Positions 26,977 through 34,946 of a stretch of DNA of 42,320 bases are shown here, one piece after another. Origin of the DNA: Actinomycetota bacterium. GTDB taxonomy: Bacteria; Actinomycetota; Acidimicrobiia; Acidimicrobiales; JAJPHE01. The translations under genes and the position numbers were made by a program. Position 1 is the stretch's first letter. The number at the start of each line of letters is the position of its first letter. The stretch covers positions 1 to 42,320 of the forward strand of contig DAHUYE010000010.1 in NCBI GenBank assembly GCA_027315345.1. The letters run 5' to 3'. The notes beneath the pieces are model-generated. The model was not told the origin of the DNA, did not search any database, and saw only the letters and a program-made list of their open reading frames with translations.

Positions 26977-27732
26977 GTGATCGCTCTGGTGACCGGGGCC
27001 AGCGCCGGCTTCGGGGCCGCCATCACCCGGGTCCTGGCCGATGACGGGATGAAGGTGGTGGCCACCGCCCGCCGGGCTGACCGATTGTCGGCGCTGGCCA
27101 CCGATCTGGGGCCGGCCGTGCTGGCCCTGGAGTTGGACGTGACCGATGCCGCCGCGGTCGGACGGCTGGCCGGGTCGTTGCCAGAAGGGTGGGCCGAGGT
27201 CGACGTGCTGGTCAACAACGCCGGCCTGGCCCTGGGCCTGGAGCCGGCGGCCGAGGCCGACCTGGGCGACTGGGAGCAGATGATCCAGACCAACTGCGCC
27301 GGGCTGGCTCGGGTCACCCGGGCCCTGTTGCCCGGGATGGTCCGGCGGGGTAGAGGCCATGTCGTGAACATCGGCTCCACGGCCGGGACCTATCCGTATC
27401 CGGGCGGGAACGTCTACGGGGCCACCAAGGCTTTCGTCCACCAGTTCAGCCTGAACCTGCGGGCCGACCTGGCCGGCACCGGGGTGCGGGTGACCTGCAT
27501 CGAGCCGGGCATGGCCGGGGGATCGGAGTTCTCCCAGGTCCGCTTCCACGGGGACGAGGACAAGGCGGCCGCCGTCTACGCCGGCACCGACCCCCTCACC
27601 TCGGAGGACGTGGCCGAGGCGGTGCGGTGGGTCGTGTCGCGCCCGGCCCACGTCAACATCAACGTGGTGGAGATGATGCCGACGGCCCAGAGCCCGGGAC
27701 CGCTGGCGGTGCACCGCCGCCTCGGGCCGTGA
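26977..27732 (+). CDS. YdfG-like NADP-dependent 3-hydroxy acid dehydrogenase (SDR)
   Basis: A 251-residue classical short-chain dehydrogenase. The cofactor motif is TGASAGFG (residues 6-13), an Arg pair after the second strand (ATARRADRL) indicates NADP(H), the NNAG motif is at 80-83, and the catalytic Ser134, Tyr147 and Lys151 lie in NIGSTAG and YGATK. The C-terminus HVNINVVEMMPTAQSPGPLAVHRR is nearly diagnostic of YdfG-type enzymes, which oxidise serine and 3-hydroxy acids or reduce malonic semialdehyde. The GTG at 26977 lies 2 bp after the permease stop. The open frame extends much further upstream, but only as a shadow of the permease. Its stop overlaps the next gene's GTG. Confidence 0.92.
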   Translation: MIALVTGASAGFGAAITRVLADDGMKVVATARRADRLSALATDLGPAVLALELDVTDAAAVGRLAGSLPEGWAEVDVLVNNAGLALGLEPAAEADLGDWEQMIQTNCAGLARVTRALLPGMVRRGRGHVVNIGSTAGTYPYPGGNVYGATKAFVHQFSLNLRADLAGTGVRVTCIEPGMAGGSEFSQVRFHGDEDKAAAVYAGTDPLTSEDVAEAVRWVVSRPAHVNINVVEMMPTAQSPGPLAVHRRLGP

Positions 27733-29201
27733 GCACGGCGGCCCGTCCGGCCGGCGGGACCGCCGCCGACCGCTACGACGTGGTCATCCTCGGCGCCGGG
27801 TCGGGGGGTGAACGCCTGGCCGGACTGCTGGCCGAGGCGGGCCGGTCGGTGGCCGTCATCGAGGAGGCCCGGGTGGGTGGCGAGTGCCCTTACGTGGCCT
27901 GCATGCCCAGCAAGGCAATGCTGCGCGGCGCCCACCTGCGTGCCGACCTGGCCAACCACGGTCTCCGGGTGGGCGCCGTGGGCGCCGCCCATGACGGCGG
28001 CTCGGACGCCCGGGCCTGGGCGGCGGCGGTGGCCTGGCGGGACCAGGTGGCCGAGAACCGGGACGACTCCTCGGCCGCCGCTTCCCTGGTCGAGGCCGGC
28101 ATCACCCTGGTGCGAGGCCACGGCCGGGTGGAAGGACCGGGCCGGGTCAAGGTCGGCTCCCGCATGCTGAGCGCCGATCACCTCGTCCTGGCCACCGGCA
28201 GCGAGGCGGTCATCCCTCCGATCGAGGGCCTGGCCGACTCGGACTTCTGGACCAGCGAGACCGCCCTCAGCTCCGCCGAGCTGCCCGAGTCCCTGGTCGT
28301 GCTGGGGGGCGGGCCCATCGGCTGTGAACTGGCCCAGCTCTACGCCCGCTACGGCGCCCGGGTGACCTTGGTCGAGTCATCGGATCGGCTGGTGGCCAAG
28401 GAGGAGCCGGCCGTGTCCGGGGCCCTGGCCGGCGCCCTGGCCGCCGATGGGGTCGAACTGCGTCTGGGCCACCAGGCCCGTTCCGTGAAGGCTTGGGGAG
28501 AGGGCCATCAAGTGTCGCTCGACCGCGGTCCGGCCGTACGGGGCGCCCGGGTGCTGGTGGCGACAGGCATGAGGCCCCGCACGGCCGGCATCGGCCTGGA
28601 CACCCTCGGTCTGGTCGACGGGGAGCCATTGGAGACCGACGACCGGTGCCGGGTCGGCGGCCGGTCCGACCTCTGGGCGGTGGGTGACGTGACCGGGGTG
28701 GCCCCGTATACCCATACGGCCAACTACCAGGCCAAGGTGGTGGCGGCCAACATTGCCGGGGCCGGGGCCGGGGCCGGGGCCGGGGCCGGGGCCGGGGCCG
28801 GGGCCGGGGCCGGGGCCGGGGCGGCCGCCGACTACCGGGCCATCCCCCGCTGCGTGTTCACCGACCCGCCCCTGGCCTCGGTGGGCCTGTCCGCCCAGGC
28901 GGCCCGGGCCGCCGGCGTCCGGATCCGGGTCGAGACCATGGACGTGGGGGAGACGGCCCGAGCTTCGAGCGAGGGACGGCGGACCGGCGTGCTCGTCCTG
29001 GTGGCCGATGCCGACCGGGGCGTGCTGGTCGGGGCGTCGGCCATCGGGCCCTCGGCGGACGAGTGGATCGGGGAGGCGGTGGTGGCCATCCGGGCCGAGG
29101 TCCCCCTCTCGGTCCTGTCCGACGTGGTCCATCCCTTCCCCACCTTCAGCGAGGCCTACGAGCCTGCCTTGGCTCGCCTGGCGTCAAGTCGGTCCGGCTG
29201 A
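27729..29201 (+). CDS. FAD-dependent pyridine nucleotide-disulfide oxidoreductase
   Basis: A 490-residue flavoprotein of the dihydrolipoamide dehydrogenase / mercuric reductase group. The FAD loop is VVILGAGSGGERLA, and the redox disulfide is Cys53-x4-Cys58 in GGECPYVACMPSKAML. The NAD(P) loop is VVLGGGPIGCELA, the second FAD motif DLWAVGDVTG, and the dimerisation domain ends in HPFPTFSEAYEP with the His-Glu pair that supplies the partner active-site base. No lipoamide-complex genes are near, so the substrate is open (mycothione reductase, soluble transhydrogenase or a lipoamide enzyme). Residues 343-364 are eleven Ala-Gly repeats encoded by a hexanucleotide array between the FAD and dimerisation domains. 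It starts with GTG overlapping the YdfG-like stop. Confidence 0.92.
   Translation: MSTAARPAGGTAADRYDVVILGAGSGGERLAGLLAEAGRSVAVIEEARVGGECPYVACMPSKAMLRGAHLRADLANHGLRVGAVGAAHDGGSDARAWAAAVAWRDQVAENRDDSSAAASLVEAGITLVRGHGRVEGPGRVKVGSRMLSADHLVLATGSEAVIPPIEGLADSDFWTSETALSSAELPESLVVLGGGPIGCELAQLYARYGARVTLVESSDRLVAKEEPAVSGALAGALAADGVELRLGHQARSVKAWGEGHQVSLDRGPAVRGARVLVATGMRPRTAGIGLDTLGLVDGEPLETDDRCRVGGRSDLWAVGDVTGVAPYTHTANYQAKVVAANIAGAGAGAGAGAGAGAGAGAGAGAAADYRAIPRCVFTDPPLASVGLSAQAARAAGVRIRVETMDVGETARASSEGRRTGVLVLVADADRGVLVGASAIGPSADEWIGEAVVAIRAEVPLSVLSDVVHPFPTFSEAYEPALARLASSRSG
28755..28820 (+). repeat. Hexanucleotide array (GCCGGG)11 inside a coding region
   Basis: Eleven exact copies of GCCGGG (equivalently GGGGCC in phase) encode (Ala-Gly)11 in the oxidoreductase. 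The unit is two codons, so copy-number changes by slippage would alter linker length without shifting the frame. Tracts of GGGGCC type can form G-quadruplexes on the + strand. Confidence 0.95.
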
Positions 29202-29849
29202 CCCGGCCCGCCTCAGTACCGCCCAGGTCCCCCAGCCGGCCTCCGAGGCCACGCCCTCCCAGTCCCCCGGCAGGGCGGCCAGAACATCGTCGGCCGGCAG
29301 GTGGATCGGGGTGCGGTCGCCCAGGGTGTTCACCCAGATCACCGCACCGGTCGGCCCGAGCACCCGGTTGACCTCTCCAGGAAAGAGGAAAGCGTTGACC
29401 AGCGCCACGGCGTCAGCGCCGCCGTTGCGCACCGGGAGGTTGGCGCCGTCGGCCTGCAGGCGCCCAGACGGGGCCCCGCTCGCCCGGACCAGCATCTCGT
29501 AGGAGAGGTCAAGACCGACCACGCCGGCGAAGCGTGGCACCAGCTGGCCGGTAGCCGACCCAGTCCCGCACCCGACCTCGAGGCACAAGCCCGGCCGTAT
29601 GGGCCCGGCCCGGTCCAGCGCGTCCCCGAGCACGAGACGAAGGGCGTCGCCTCTCCCGCCGCCGTCGCGTTGGTCCCAGGTCGGGGCCAGGGAGTCGAAG
29701 AGCTCGAGGACCTTGGCGGCCCGCTCAGGTGTCCAGCCGTCGGGGTCGAAGGCGATCTGGCGGGTGACCTTGCGCATGGGGTGGTCCTCGCCGGCCAGCT
29801 CGGGGCGACCGGGGGCTTCGGGGATCACTCGGGGCAGGACTCGTAGCAT
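29184..29849 (-). CDS. Class I SAM-dependent methyltransferase
   Basis: A 221-residue cytosolic methyltransferase. Motif I is CLEVGCGTGSATG (~residues 87-99), followed by VVGLDLSYEML (motif II) and a NLPVRNGGADAVALVNAFLF segment. An N-terminal stretch, DPDGWTPERAAKVLELFDSLAPTWDQR, is a typical lead-in of UbiE/Methyltransf_25-like enzymes. The substrate is unknown. The ATG at 29849 is the longest start; an ATG at 29777 is an alternative that still keeps the domain whole. Its 3' end overlaps the convergent oxidoreductase gene by 18 bp. Confidence 0.85.
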   Translation of the reverse strand: MLRVLPRVIPEAPGRPELAGEDHPMRKVTRQIAFDPDGWTPERAAKVLELFDSLAPTWDQRDGGGRGDALRLVLGDALDRAGPIRPGLCLEVGCGTGSATGQLVPRFAGVVGLDLSYEMLVRASGAPSGRLQADGANLPVRNGGADAVALVNAFLFPGEVNRVLGPTGAVIWVNTLGDRTPIHLPADDVLAALPGDWEGVASEAGWGTWAVLRRAGSAGPT

Positions 29850-29913
29850 GCCGACCCAGATCTAGACGGCCGGGGCCCGGCCCGCAAGGAGCCCGGTGAC
29901 CCAAGCCGGGACC

Positions 29914-31227
29914 TCAGCGGGGCCGAGCACTCGAGGAGAGACCCGGGTGGGTGAGCAGGCGGTCGGACCGGTTCGACTCAACCGCCGCGGTCATATTCAG
30001 TCTGCGCAGAGCGAATGGGACGCAGGCCACCACGAACACGGCTCCGGGCACGGCCAGGACCACGCCGGGTGCAACCAGGGCGGCGAGGACCCCCCAGCCG
30101 ATGCTGGCCAATCCCATGGCGCCCGTGGTGAGCGACAACTGGACACTGGCGACGCGACCGCGCATGGCATCGACCGAGGCGCCCTGGTTGGCCGAGTAGA
30201 TGGCGGCCATGAACACGGCCTGGGCTGCCCCGGCCATGGCCGAGGAGGCGAGGTCGACGCCCATCTGGTGGACCAGACCCAGGCTGACCAGGGGTAGTCC
30301 ACTCAGGACTCCTGAGACGATCAGTGTCCGCACCACTGATGTCCTGCCGCTGAGCCACATCATGAACAGTGGCCCGAGCACGGAGCCGAAGCCGAAGGCC
30401 ACGAGTAGGAGCCCATAGGCTCCGGCATTCCCCCGGAGGTCGGCGGTCGCCAGGGCCGGGAGGATCCCGATGCTCGCCATGGTCAAGCTGCAATGCAGGC
30501 CGACCCAGATGAGAAGGGCCCCGATGGGGGCCTGAGCGCGGATGTATGAAAATCCGTCCCCGATCGGGGCCAGGATGCCCGGCCGCTCGGCGGTGCGAAC
30601 GGGCGTGTGCACCCAGGGGCGGACCCGCCAGAACATCGCCAACCCGACGGCATAGAACGCCGCACAGAGCAGGAACGTCGCTCCCGGTCCGGCGGTTGTG
30701 AGCACGGCGGTCCCGATGGCGGGCCCGGTGAGCTCGGCTCCTTGCTGGGCGATACGGGCCGTCATGCTGGCGTTGAGGAGTCGTTCCGAGCCGACGATCT
30801 CAGGGATCATCGCCTGCCAGGCCGGGCCCTGGATCGAGTTCCCGATGCCGATCACGGCGGTGGCCACCAGCAGATCCGTCAGGTTGAGATGTCCGGCCGC
30901 GGTCAAGGCGGCCCCGACACAGCACGCCAGCAGGTTGATGAGTTGACCCGTCATCGCCATCGACGCCCGATTGTGACGGTCAGCGACGCTCCCCGAGAAC
31001 AGACCGAAGAACATCGACGGTACGAGCAGGAGCATGCTCACCAGGCTCGGCCAGACAGAGGAATGGTGCCCCAGCCGGTAAGCCTCCCAACCGGCCACCA
31101 GGATCACGGCAAAGCGGCCCGAATTGCCACTCAGGGCGCCGGCCCAAACCCAGCGGAAGGGGACGATCTCAAGCGCGGCGAACATCCCCCGGCCCGGGTG
31201 CGACTCTTGATCCGCTTCTCTCGTCAT
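29914..31227 (-). CDS. MFS transporter, EntS-like (MFS_3) group
   Basis: A 437-residue major facilitator with about 12 hydrophobic helices, starting FRWVWAGALSGNSGRFAVILVAGWEAYRLG. The loop 2-3 signature GLFSGSVADRHNRASMAM is the family's GxxADRxxRR motif. Relatives include the enterobactin exporter EntS and macrolide-type exporters, so drug or siderophore export is likely, though no biosynthetic genes are near. The ATG at 31227 has GGAG 8 nt upstream. The frame continues to 31305 but that would overlap the lipase gene. Base composition is slightly less GC-biased than in neighbours. Confidence 0.9.
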   Translation of the reverse strand: MTREADQESHPGRGMFAALEIVPFRWVWAGALSGNSGRFAVILVAGWEAYRLGHHSSVWPSLVSMLLLVPSMFFGLFSGSVADRHNRASMAMTGQLINLLACCVGAALTAAGHLNLTDLLVATAVIGIGNSIQGPAWQAMIPEIVGSERLLNASMTARIAQQGAELTGPAIGTAVLTTAGPGATFLLCAAFYAVGLAMFWRVRPWVHTPVRTAERPGILAPIGDGFSYIRAQAPIGALLIWVGLHCSLTMASIGILPALATADLRGNAGAYGLLLVAFGFGSVLGPLFMMWLSGRTSVVRTLIVSGVLSGLPLVSLGLVHQMGVDLASSAMAGAAQAVFMAAIYSANQGASVDAMRGRVASVQLSLTTGAMGLASIGWGVLAALVAPGVVLAVPGAVFVVACVPFALRRLNMTAAVESNRSDRLLTHPGLSSSARPR

Positions 31228-31255
31228 CTCCGGTGCTCCGTACGGCCCTGGCGGT

Positions 31256-33319
31256 TCATGCGTCGGGGGCTGCCCCGATGACCGGGGCCTGGAGCGGACG
31301 GCCACCCATCGACCCTAAGTAGCCGGCGTCCCCGAAGCTGAACACGCCGCCCTGTTCGCTGAACTCCCAGTAGCCGCCGCCGTCGGGGGTGGCGGCTATT
31401 CCGACTATCGCCGCCTTCAGCGCCCGGCCACCCATCGACCCGTGGAAGGCGGCGTCCCCGAAGCTGAACACGCCGCCGTCGGACGCGATGAGCCAGTAGC
31501 CACCCCCGTCGGGGGTGGCGGCCATCCCGACTATCGGCGCGGCCGGATGTCCGCCAACCATCGACCCGTGGAAGGCGGCGTCACCGAAGCTGAACACGCC
31601 GCCGTCGGACGCGATGAGCCAGTAGCCCCAGCCGTGCGGCGCCGAAACGATCCCGACCATCGGCGCGGCCAGAGGCTTGCCCCCCATCGACCCGAAGAAG
31701 GTGGCGTCACCGAAGTTGAAGACCTGGCCGTCGGAGGCGACCAGCCAGTAACCGCCGCCGTCGGGGGTGGCGGCCATCCCGACTATCGGCGCGGTCGGAG
31801 GCTTGTCACCCAACGACCCGAAGAAACGGGCGTCCCCGAAGCTGAACACCCCGCCGTCGGAAGCCACCAACCAGTAACCGCCGCCGTCGGGGGTGGCGGC
31901 CATCCCGACCATCGGGGCGTTGAGCGCCCGGCCGGCCATCGATCCGTAGAAGCCGGACGATCCGAAGGAGAAGACGCCGCCGCTCGACGCCGTCTCCCAG
32001 TAGCCCTGGGGAATGGGGAGAGGCGCCAGAGAGTTGCCGGCCGCTACCGATGAGCAGCCGTTCTGGAACGGCGCGCCGGCGAAGCGCTGCTGGAGGAACG
32101 CCATGGCGGCCGGCTCGAAATGGACGGCGGCCTGGGTGTGGTCGGAGCCCTGATAGACCGACAGCTGCAGCGGGACCCCCTGCTGGCAGTACTGGTGGGC
32201 GAGGCCTTCGACGTCGGCGGTGACCATGATGCCGTCGCCGGTACCGTCGGAGTCACCGACTCCCATGAACAACGGTCCAACCGGATGGCCGGGGACGCTG
32301 CCCATTATGAGGTCATCGACGATCTTGGCGAAGACGGGGACGGCTAGGAAGTTCTGATACTGAGGTTTGAGCAGCTTCTGGACGGTCAGGCCGGGTACCC
32401 CGCTCAGCGAGCCGATGCAGGCATGGGCGTCCTGGGTCGTGAGCTGCACCCCATACGGTGAGAGGTAGGGGGTCAGGTCGACGCCATAGGCCAGCGACAA
32501 CGCCACCAGCACGGCCGGGATGATGCTCGACCAGCTGCTGGTGGCTCCGTTGATGTAGGCGAGGTTGTGGGCGTAGTCGACGGGGATGCCACCTTCGGCC
32601 ACCCCGACGATGTCGAGCTGGGGGGCGTAACGCGGGGCGACCTCGCTGGCCCACTCCGCCGCTATCGATCCACCCGAGTACCCGGTGAGTCCGGCCTTGG
32701 TGGAGGCCGGAAGCCTGAGGTAGGACTCAGTGGCCCGGATGGCGTCGAGGGAGGCGTATCCGGCCAGGTATCCGGCGGTCCACTCGAGGTTGGGTCCTTC
32801 GAAGTCGGGGACGGTGACGATGAAGTTGTTGGCCAGGTAGCCGGCGATGATCGCCTCCTCCGCCTGGGCCTGCTGCTCATTGCCGGCGCCGGGGTTGCCG
32901 CCCTGCAGCGTGTAGCTCGGGTCGCACTGGGCGCCGAGGGCGTCATAGAAGCTGAGGTAGCCGACCAGGTCGGGGACGGTGGTGCCGCCGGCGTTCATCA
33001 GCACGGTGGTGACCGTGGCGATGGGCTGGCCGAGCTCACCGGTGGTGCGGTAGAGCAGCTGTTCGGCGGTGACCGGGGTGGCGGTGGCGCCCAGAGCCAC
33101 CTGCACCGACCGTTGCTTGAGCACCGTGCCCGGGGCGATGTCGGCCAGCGGGGTCGACCCGGAGTAGCCGTAGAAGGGATCCTGATTTGGAGGGAGCGGG
33201 GTGGAGACTGCGGCCGCCTGGGTGCTGCCGGACGCCGAGGCGACCCCCACCGATCCGGTCAGTACCAGCACCATGGCGACGCCGAGTTGGATCGCCTTCC
33301 GCGGTGCCCACAGTGTCAT
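31256..33319 (-). CDS. Secreted LIP-family lipase with six C-terminal GYWL repeats
   Basis: A 687-residue exported protein. The signal peptide (MTLWAPRKAIQLGVAMVLVL, then a cut near ASAS) is followed by an alpha/beta-hydrolase of the secretory lipase (LIP) family. It shows PFYGYSG, ATPVTAEQLLYRTTGELGQPIATVTTVL, the nucleophile elbow GYSGGS, and a later His in SDHTQAAVHF. It should hydrolyse triglycerides or other esters outside the cell. The final ~250 residues are six ~41-residue repeats of the type GYWLIASDGGVFSFGDAAFHGSMGGRALKA, the same module as in the proteins at 7465 and 12617. The ATG at 33319 is chosen for its strong AAGGAGA site at 5 nt and because the signal peptide begins there; the open frame extends to 33508. 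Confidence 0.88.
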   Translation of the reverse strand: MTLWAPRKAIQLGVAMVLVLTGSVGVASASGSTQAAAVSTPLPPNQDPFYGYSGSTPLADIAPGTVLKQRSVQVALGATATPVTAEQLLYRTTGELGQPIATVTTVLMNAGGTTVPDLVGYLSFYDALGAQCDPSYTLQGGNPGAGNEQQAQAEEAIIAGYLANNFIVTVPDFEGPNLEWTAGYLAGYASLDAIRATESYLRLPASTKAGLTGYSGGSIAAEWASEVAPRYAPQLDIVGVAEGGIPVDYAHNLAYINGATSSWSSIIPAVLVALSLAYGVDLTPYLSPYGVQLTTQDAHACIGSLSGVPGLTVQKLLKPQYQNFLAVPVFAKIVDDLIMGSVPGHPVGPLFMGVGDSDGTGDGIMVTADVEGLAHQYCQQGVPLQLSVYQGSDHTQAAVHFEPAAMAFLQQRFAGAPFQNGCSSVAAGNSLAPLPIPQGYWETASSGGVFSFGSSGFYGSMAGRALNAPMVGMAATPDGGGYWLVASDGGVFSFGDARFFGSLGDKPPTAPIVGMAATPDGGGYWLVASDGQVFNFGDATFFGSMGGKPLAAPMVGIVSAPHGWGYWLIASDGGVFSFGDAAFHGSMVGGHPAAPIVGMAATPDGGGYWLIASDGGVFSFGDAAFHGSMGGRALKAAIVGIAATPDGGGYWEFSEQGGVFSFGDAGYLGSMGGRPLQAPVIGAAPDA

Positions 33320-33575
33320 GACTCTCCTTCGCCAGGTTCCGCCCGGTTCGGACCCGCCACCGCAAGCCCTGGGTGCGAGCCCCGGGGCGGCCGGGTTCCT
33401 TCGGAGGCTACCGGGGCTTGGCCCGCAAGACCTCAGGCGTGCGGGACACGACGAAACGGAATCCTGTGACCCGCCTGGGATTCCGACGTCCGCAAGAAGC
33501 GGATTCATCCCTCCGACCCGGCGGAGGCCTTAACCTCCGCCGTCAGGGGGATCTCCGACAGAACGGACGGGAGTC
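33320..33575. promoter_or_regulatory. Divergent structured intergenic region upstream of lipase and CBM48 genes
   Basis: This 256-bp gap carries several pairings, for example GGAATCC (33458-33464) with GGATTCC (33478-33484). On the reverse strand, the ~100 nt before the lipase ribosome site contain GGGGCTCGCACCCAGGG and, later, CCGAACC, loosely recalling the 3' half of the ydaO-type c-di-AMP riboswitch. The conserved CUCGUAGGC element is not there, so I do not call a riboswitch. Confidence 0.3.
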
Positions 33576-34037
33576 ATGCTTCAAAAGAGTCAACCCGACA
33601 AGGCTGGAATGGTGAGCGTCGTCTTCTCGCTGCCCCCCGAGGTCGGCGGCCGTCAGGCTGCGGTGATCGGGGAGTTCAACAACTGGTCTCATTTCGAGCA
33701 CCCGATGATCCGAGGGTCGAAGGGCTTCACCGTCACCATCTCCCTACCGGCCGGTGCCACCTACCGGTTCCGCTACCTGATCGACGGCGCCCGCTGGGAG
33801 AACGACTGGGACGCTGACGCCTACCTGCCCAATGTCCACGGGCAGGACGACTCGGTGGTGGACCTCACCTCTCCGGTGGTGGGAGCACCGGCCGCCCCGC
33901 CACCGCCCGCCACCGCTACCAAGACGGCGGCCAAGACCACGGGCGCGACCAAGAAGGCCCAGACCTCAGCCAAGAAGGCCAAGACCCCAGTCAAGAAGGC
34001 CACTCCGGCCGCCGGGCCCGACGCACCCCCGTCCTAG
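33576..34037 (+). CDS. Small CBM48 (glycogen-binding-like) protein with Lys/Ala-rich tail
   Basis: A 153-residue protein. Residues ~10-100 are a carbohydrate-binding module 48 / AMPK-beta-like domain: VSVVFSLPPE, AVIGEFNNWS, MIRGSKGFTVTISLPAGATYRFRYLIDG, WENDWDADAYLPN. Such modules bind alpha-1,4-glucans (glycogen, starch). No catalytic domain is attached. The last ~50 residues are Ala/Pro/Lys-rich (AAKTTGATKKAQTSAKKAKTP style), resembling histone-H1-like or polymer-binding tails. No signal peptide is seen, so it is probably cytosolic and may coat glycogen granules; this is inference. The ATG at 33576 has GGGAG 5 nt upstream. Confidence 0.8.
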   Translation: MLQKSQPDKAGMVSVVFSLPPEVGGRQAAVIGEFNNWSHFEHPMIRGSKGFTVTISLPAGATYRFRYLIDGARWENDWDADAYLPNVHGQDDSVVDLTSPVVGAPAAPPPPATATKTAAKTTGATKKAQTSAKKAKTPVKKATPAAGPDAPPS

Positions 34038-34058
34038 TCGTTTGGCCAGCCGACGCCC

Positions 34059-34913
34059 TCAGCGGTGGCGCCGGCGGCTCAGCTTGGCGCCGGCGATGAT
34101 GGGGCGCTGGTAGGCGGCGGCAGGGAGGCGGGAGATCAGATCGATGACCTTGGCGTCCGGTCCTACCAGGACCCGCCGTCGGTCCCGCTCCACGGCCGAG
34201 AGAATCTGACGGGCCGCCTTTTCCGGGGTGGTCCTGGCCAGCTGGTCGAACTCGGAGCCGAGGTCGGTCTCATCGGATGTCGATTGGCGGGTTAGGGCGG
34301 CCATGCTGTCATCGGCCCGGGCGCGGCGGGCGATGTTGGTCTTGATACCGCCGGGGTGGACGGTGGTGGCCGAGACGTTGGCGCCCTCGATCTCCAATTC
34401 GATGCGCAGGGAGTCGGTGAAGCCTCTCACCGCGAACTTGGCGGCGTTGTAGGCCGACTGACCCGGGATGCCGATGAGGCCGAAGACGCTGGAGACGTTG
34501 ACGATGTGGCCCTCGCCCGAGGCCTTGAGGTGGGGGAGGAAGGCCTTGGTCCCGTGCACCACGCCCCAGAAGTTGATGCTCATCAGCCATTCGAAGTCCT
34601 GGTAGGAAACGGCTTCGACGGTGGAGACGACGGCTACGCCGGCGTTGTTGAAGATGAGATTGACCCGTCCGTGGTCGGCCACCACCTCATCGGCCCAGGC
34701 GAAGACGGCGGGCCGGTCGGCCACGTCCACCCGCTGGGAGGTGACCTTGACGCCGCGGCCCTCGCAGACCGCCACCGTTTCGGCCAAGCCGTCGGCGTCG
34801 ATGTCGGACAGGGCCAGGTGGGAGCCTCGGCCGGCCAGGTCGATGGCCAACGCCCGTCCGATGCCCGAACCCGCTCCGGTTATGGCACTGACCTTTTCAT
34901 TGAAGCTCTTCAT
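34059..34913 (-). CDS. Short-chain dehydrogenase/reductase
   Basis: A 284-residue classical SDR. It has the cofactor loop TGAGSGIGRALA (residues ~13-24), Asp after strand 2 (LSDIDADGL, suggesting NAD(H)), NNAG near residue 90, Ser in NVSSVFG, and YNAAK as the Tyr/Lys pair. The extended C-terminus (ARQILSAVERDRRRVLVGPDAKVIDLISRLP) is typical of a mycobacterial/actinobacterial SDR group acting on lipids or steroid-like substrates. The exact substrate is unknown. It lies 33 bp after the hydrolase gene with GGAG before the ATG, so the two form an operon. Confidence 0.92.
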   Translation of the reverse strand: MKSFNEKVSAITGAGSGIGRALAIDLAGRGSHLALSDIDADGLAETVAVCEGRGVKVTSQRVDVADRPAVFAWADEVVADHGRVNLIFNNAGVAVVSTVEAVSYQDFEWLMSINFWGVVHGTKAFLPHLKASGEGHIVNVSSVFGLIGIPGQSAYNAAKFAVRGFTDSLRIELEIEGANVSATTVHPGGIKTNIARRARADDSMAALTRQSTSDETDLGSEFDQLARTTPEKAARQILSAVERDRRRVLVGPDAKVIDLISRLPAAAYQRPIIAGAKLSRRRHR

Positions 34914-34946
34914 GGTTCTCCGTTGGGGAAAAGGAAGGCGGCCGGC

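Noticed and set aside
28755-28820. CRISPR-like or minisatellite array
   Set aside because: Unit is only 6 bp without spacers; a coding microsatellite explains it. No CRISPR repeat-spacer pattern was seen anywhere in the window.
33320-33425. Definite c-di-AMP riboswitch call
   Set aside because: Only fragments of the consensus are recognisable and the conserved 3' element is absent; kept as a low-interest lead only.
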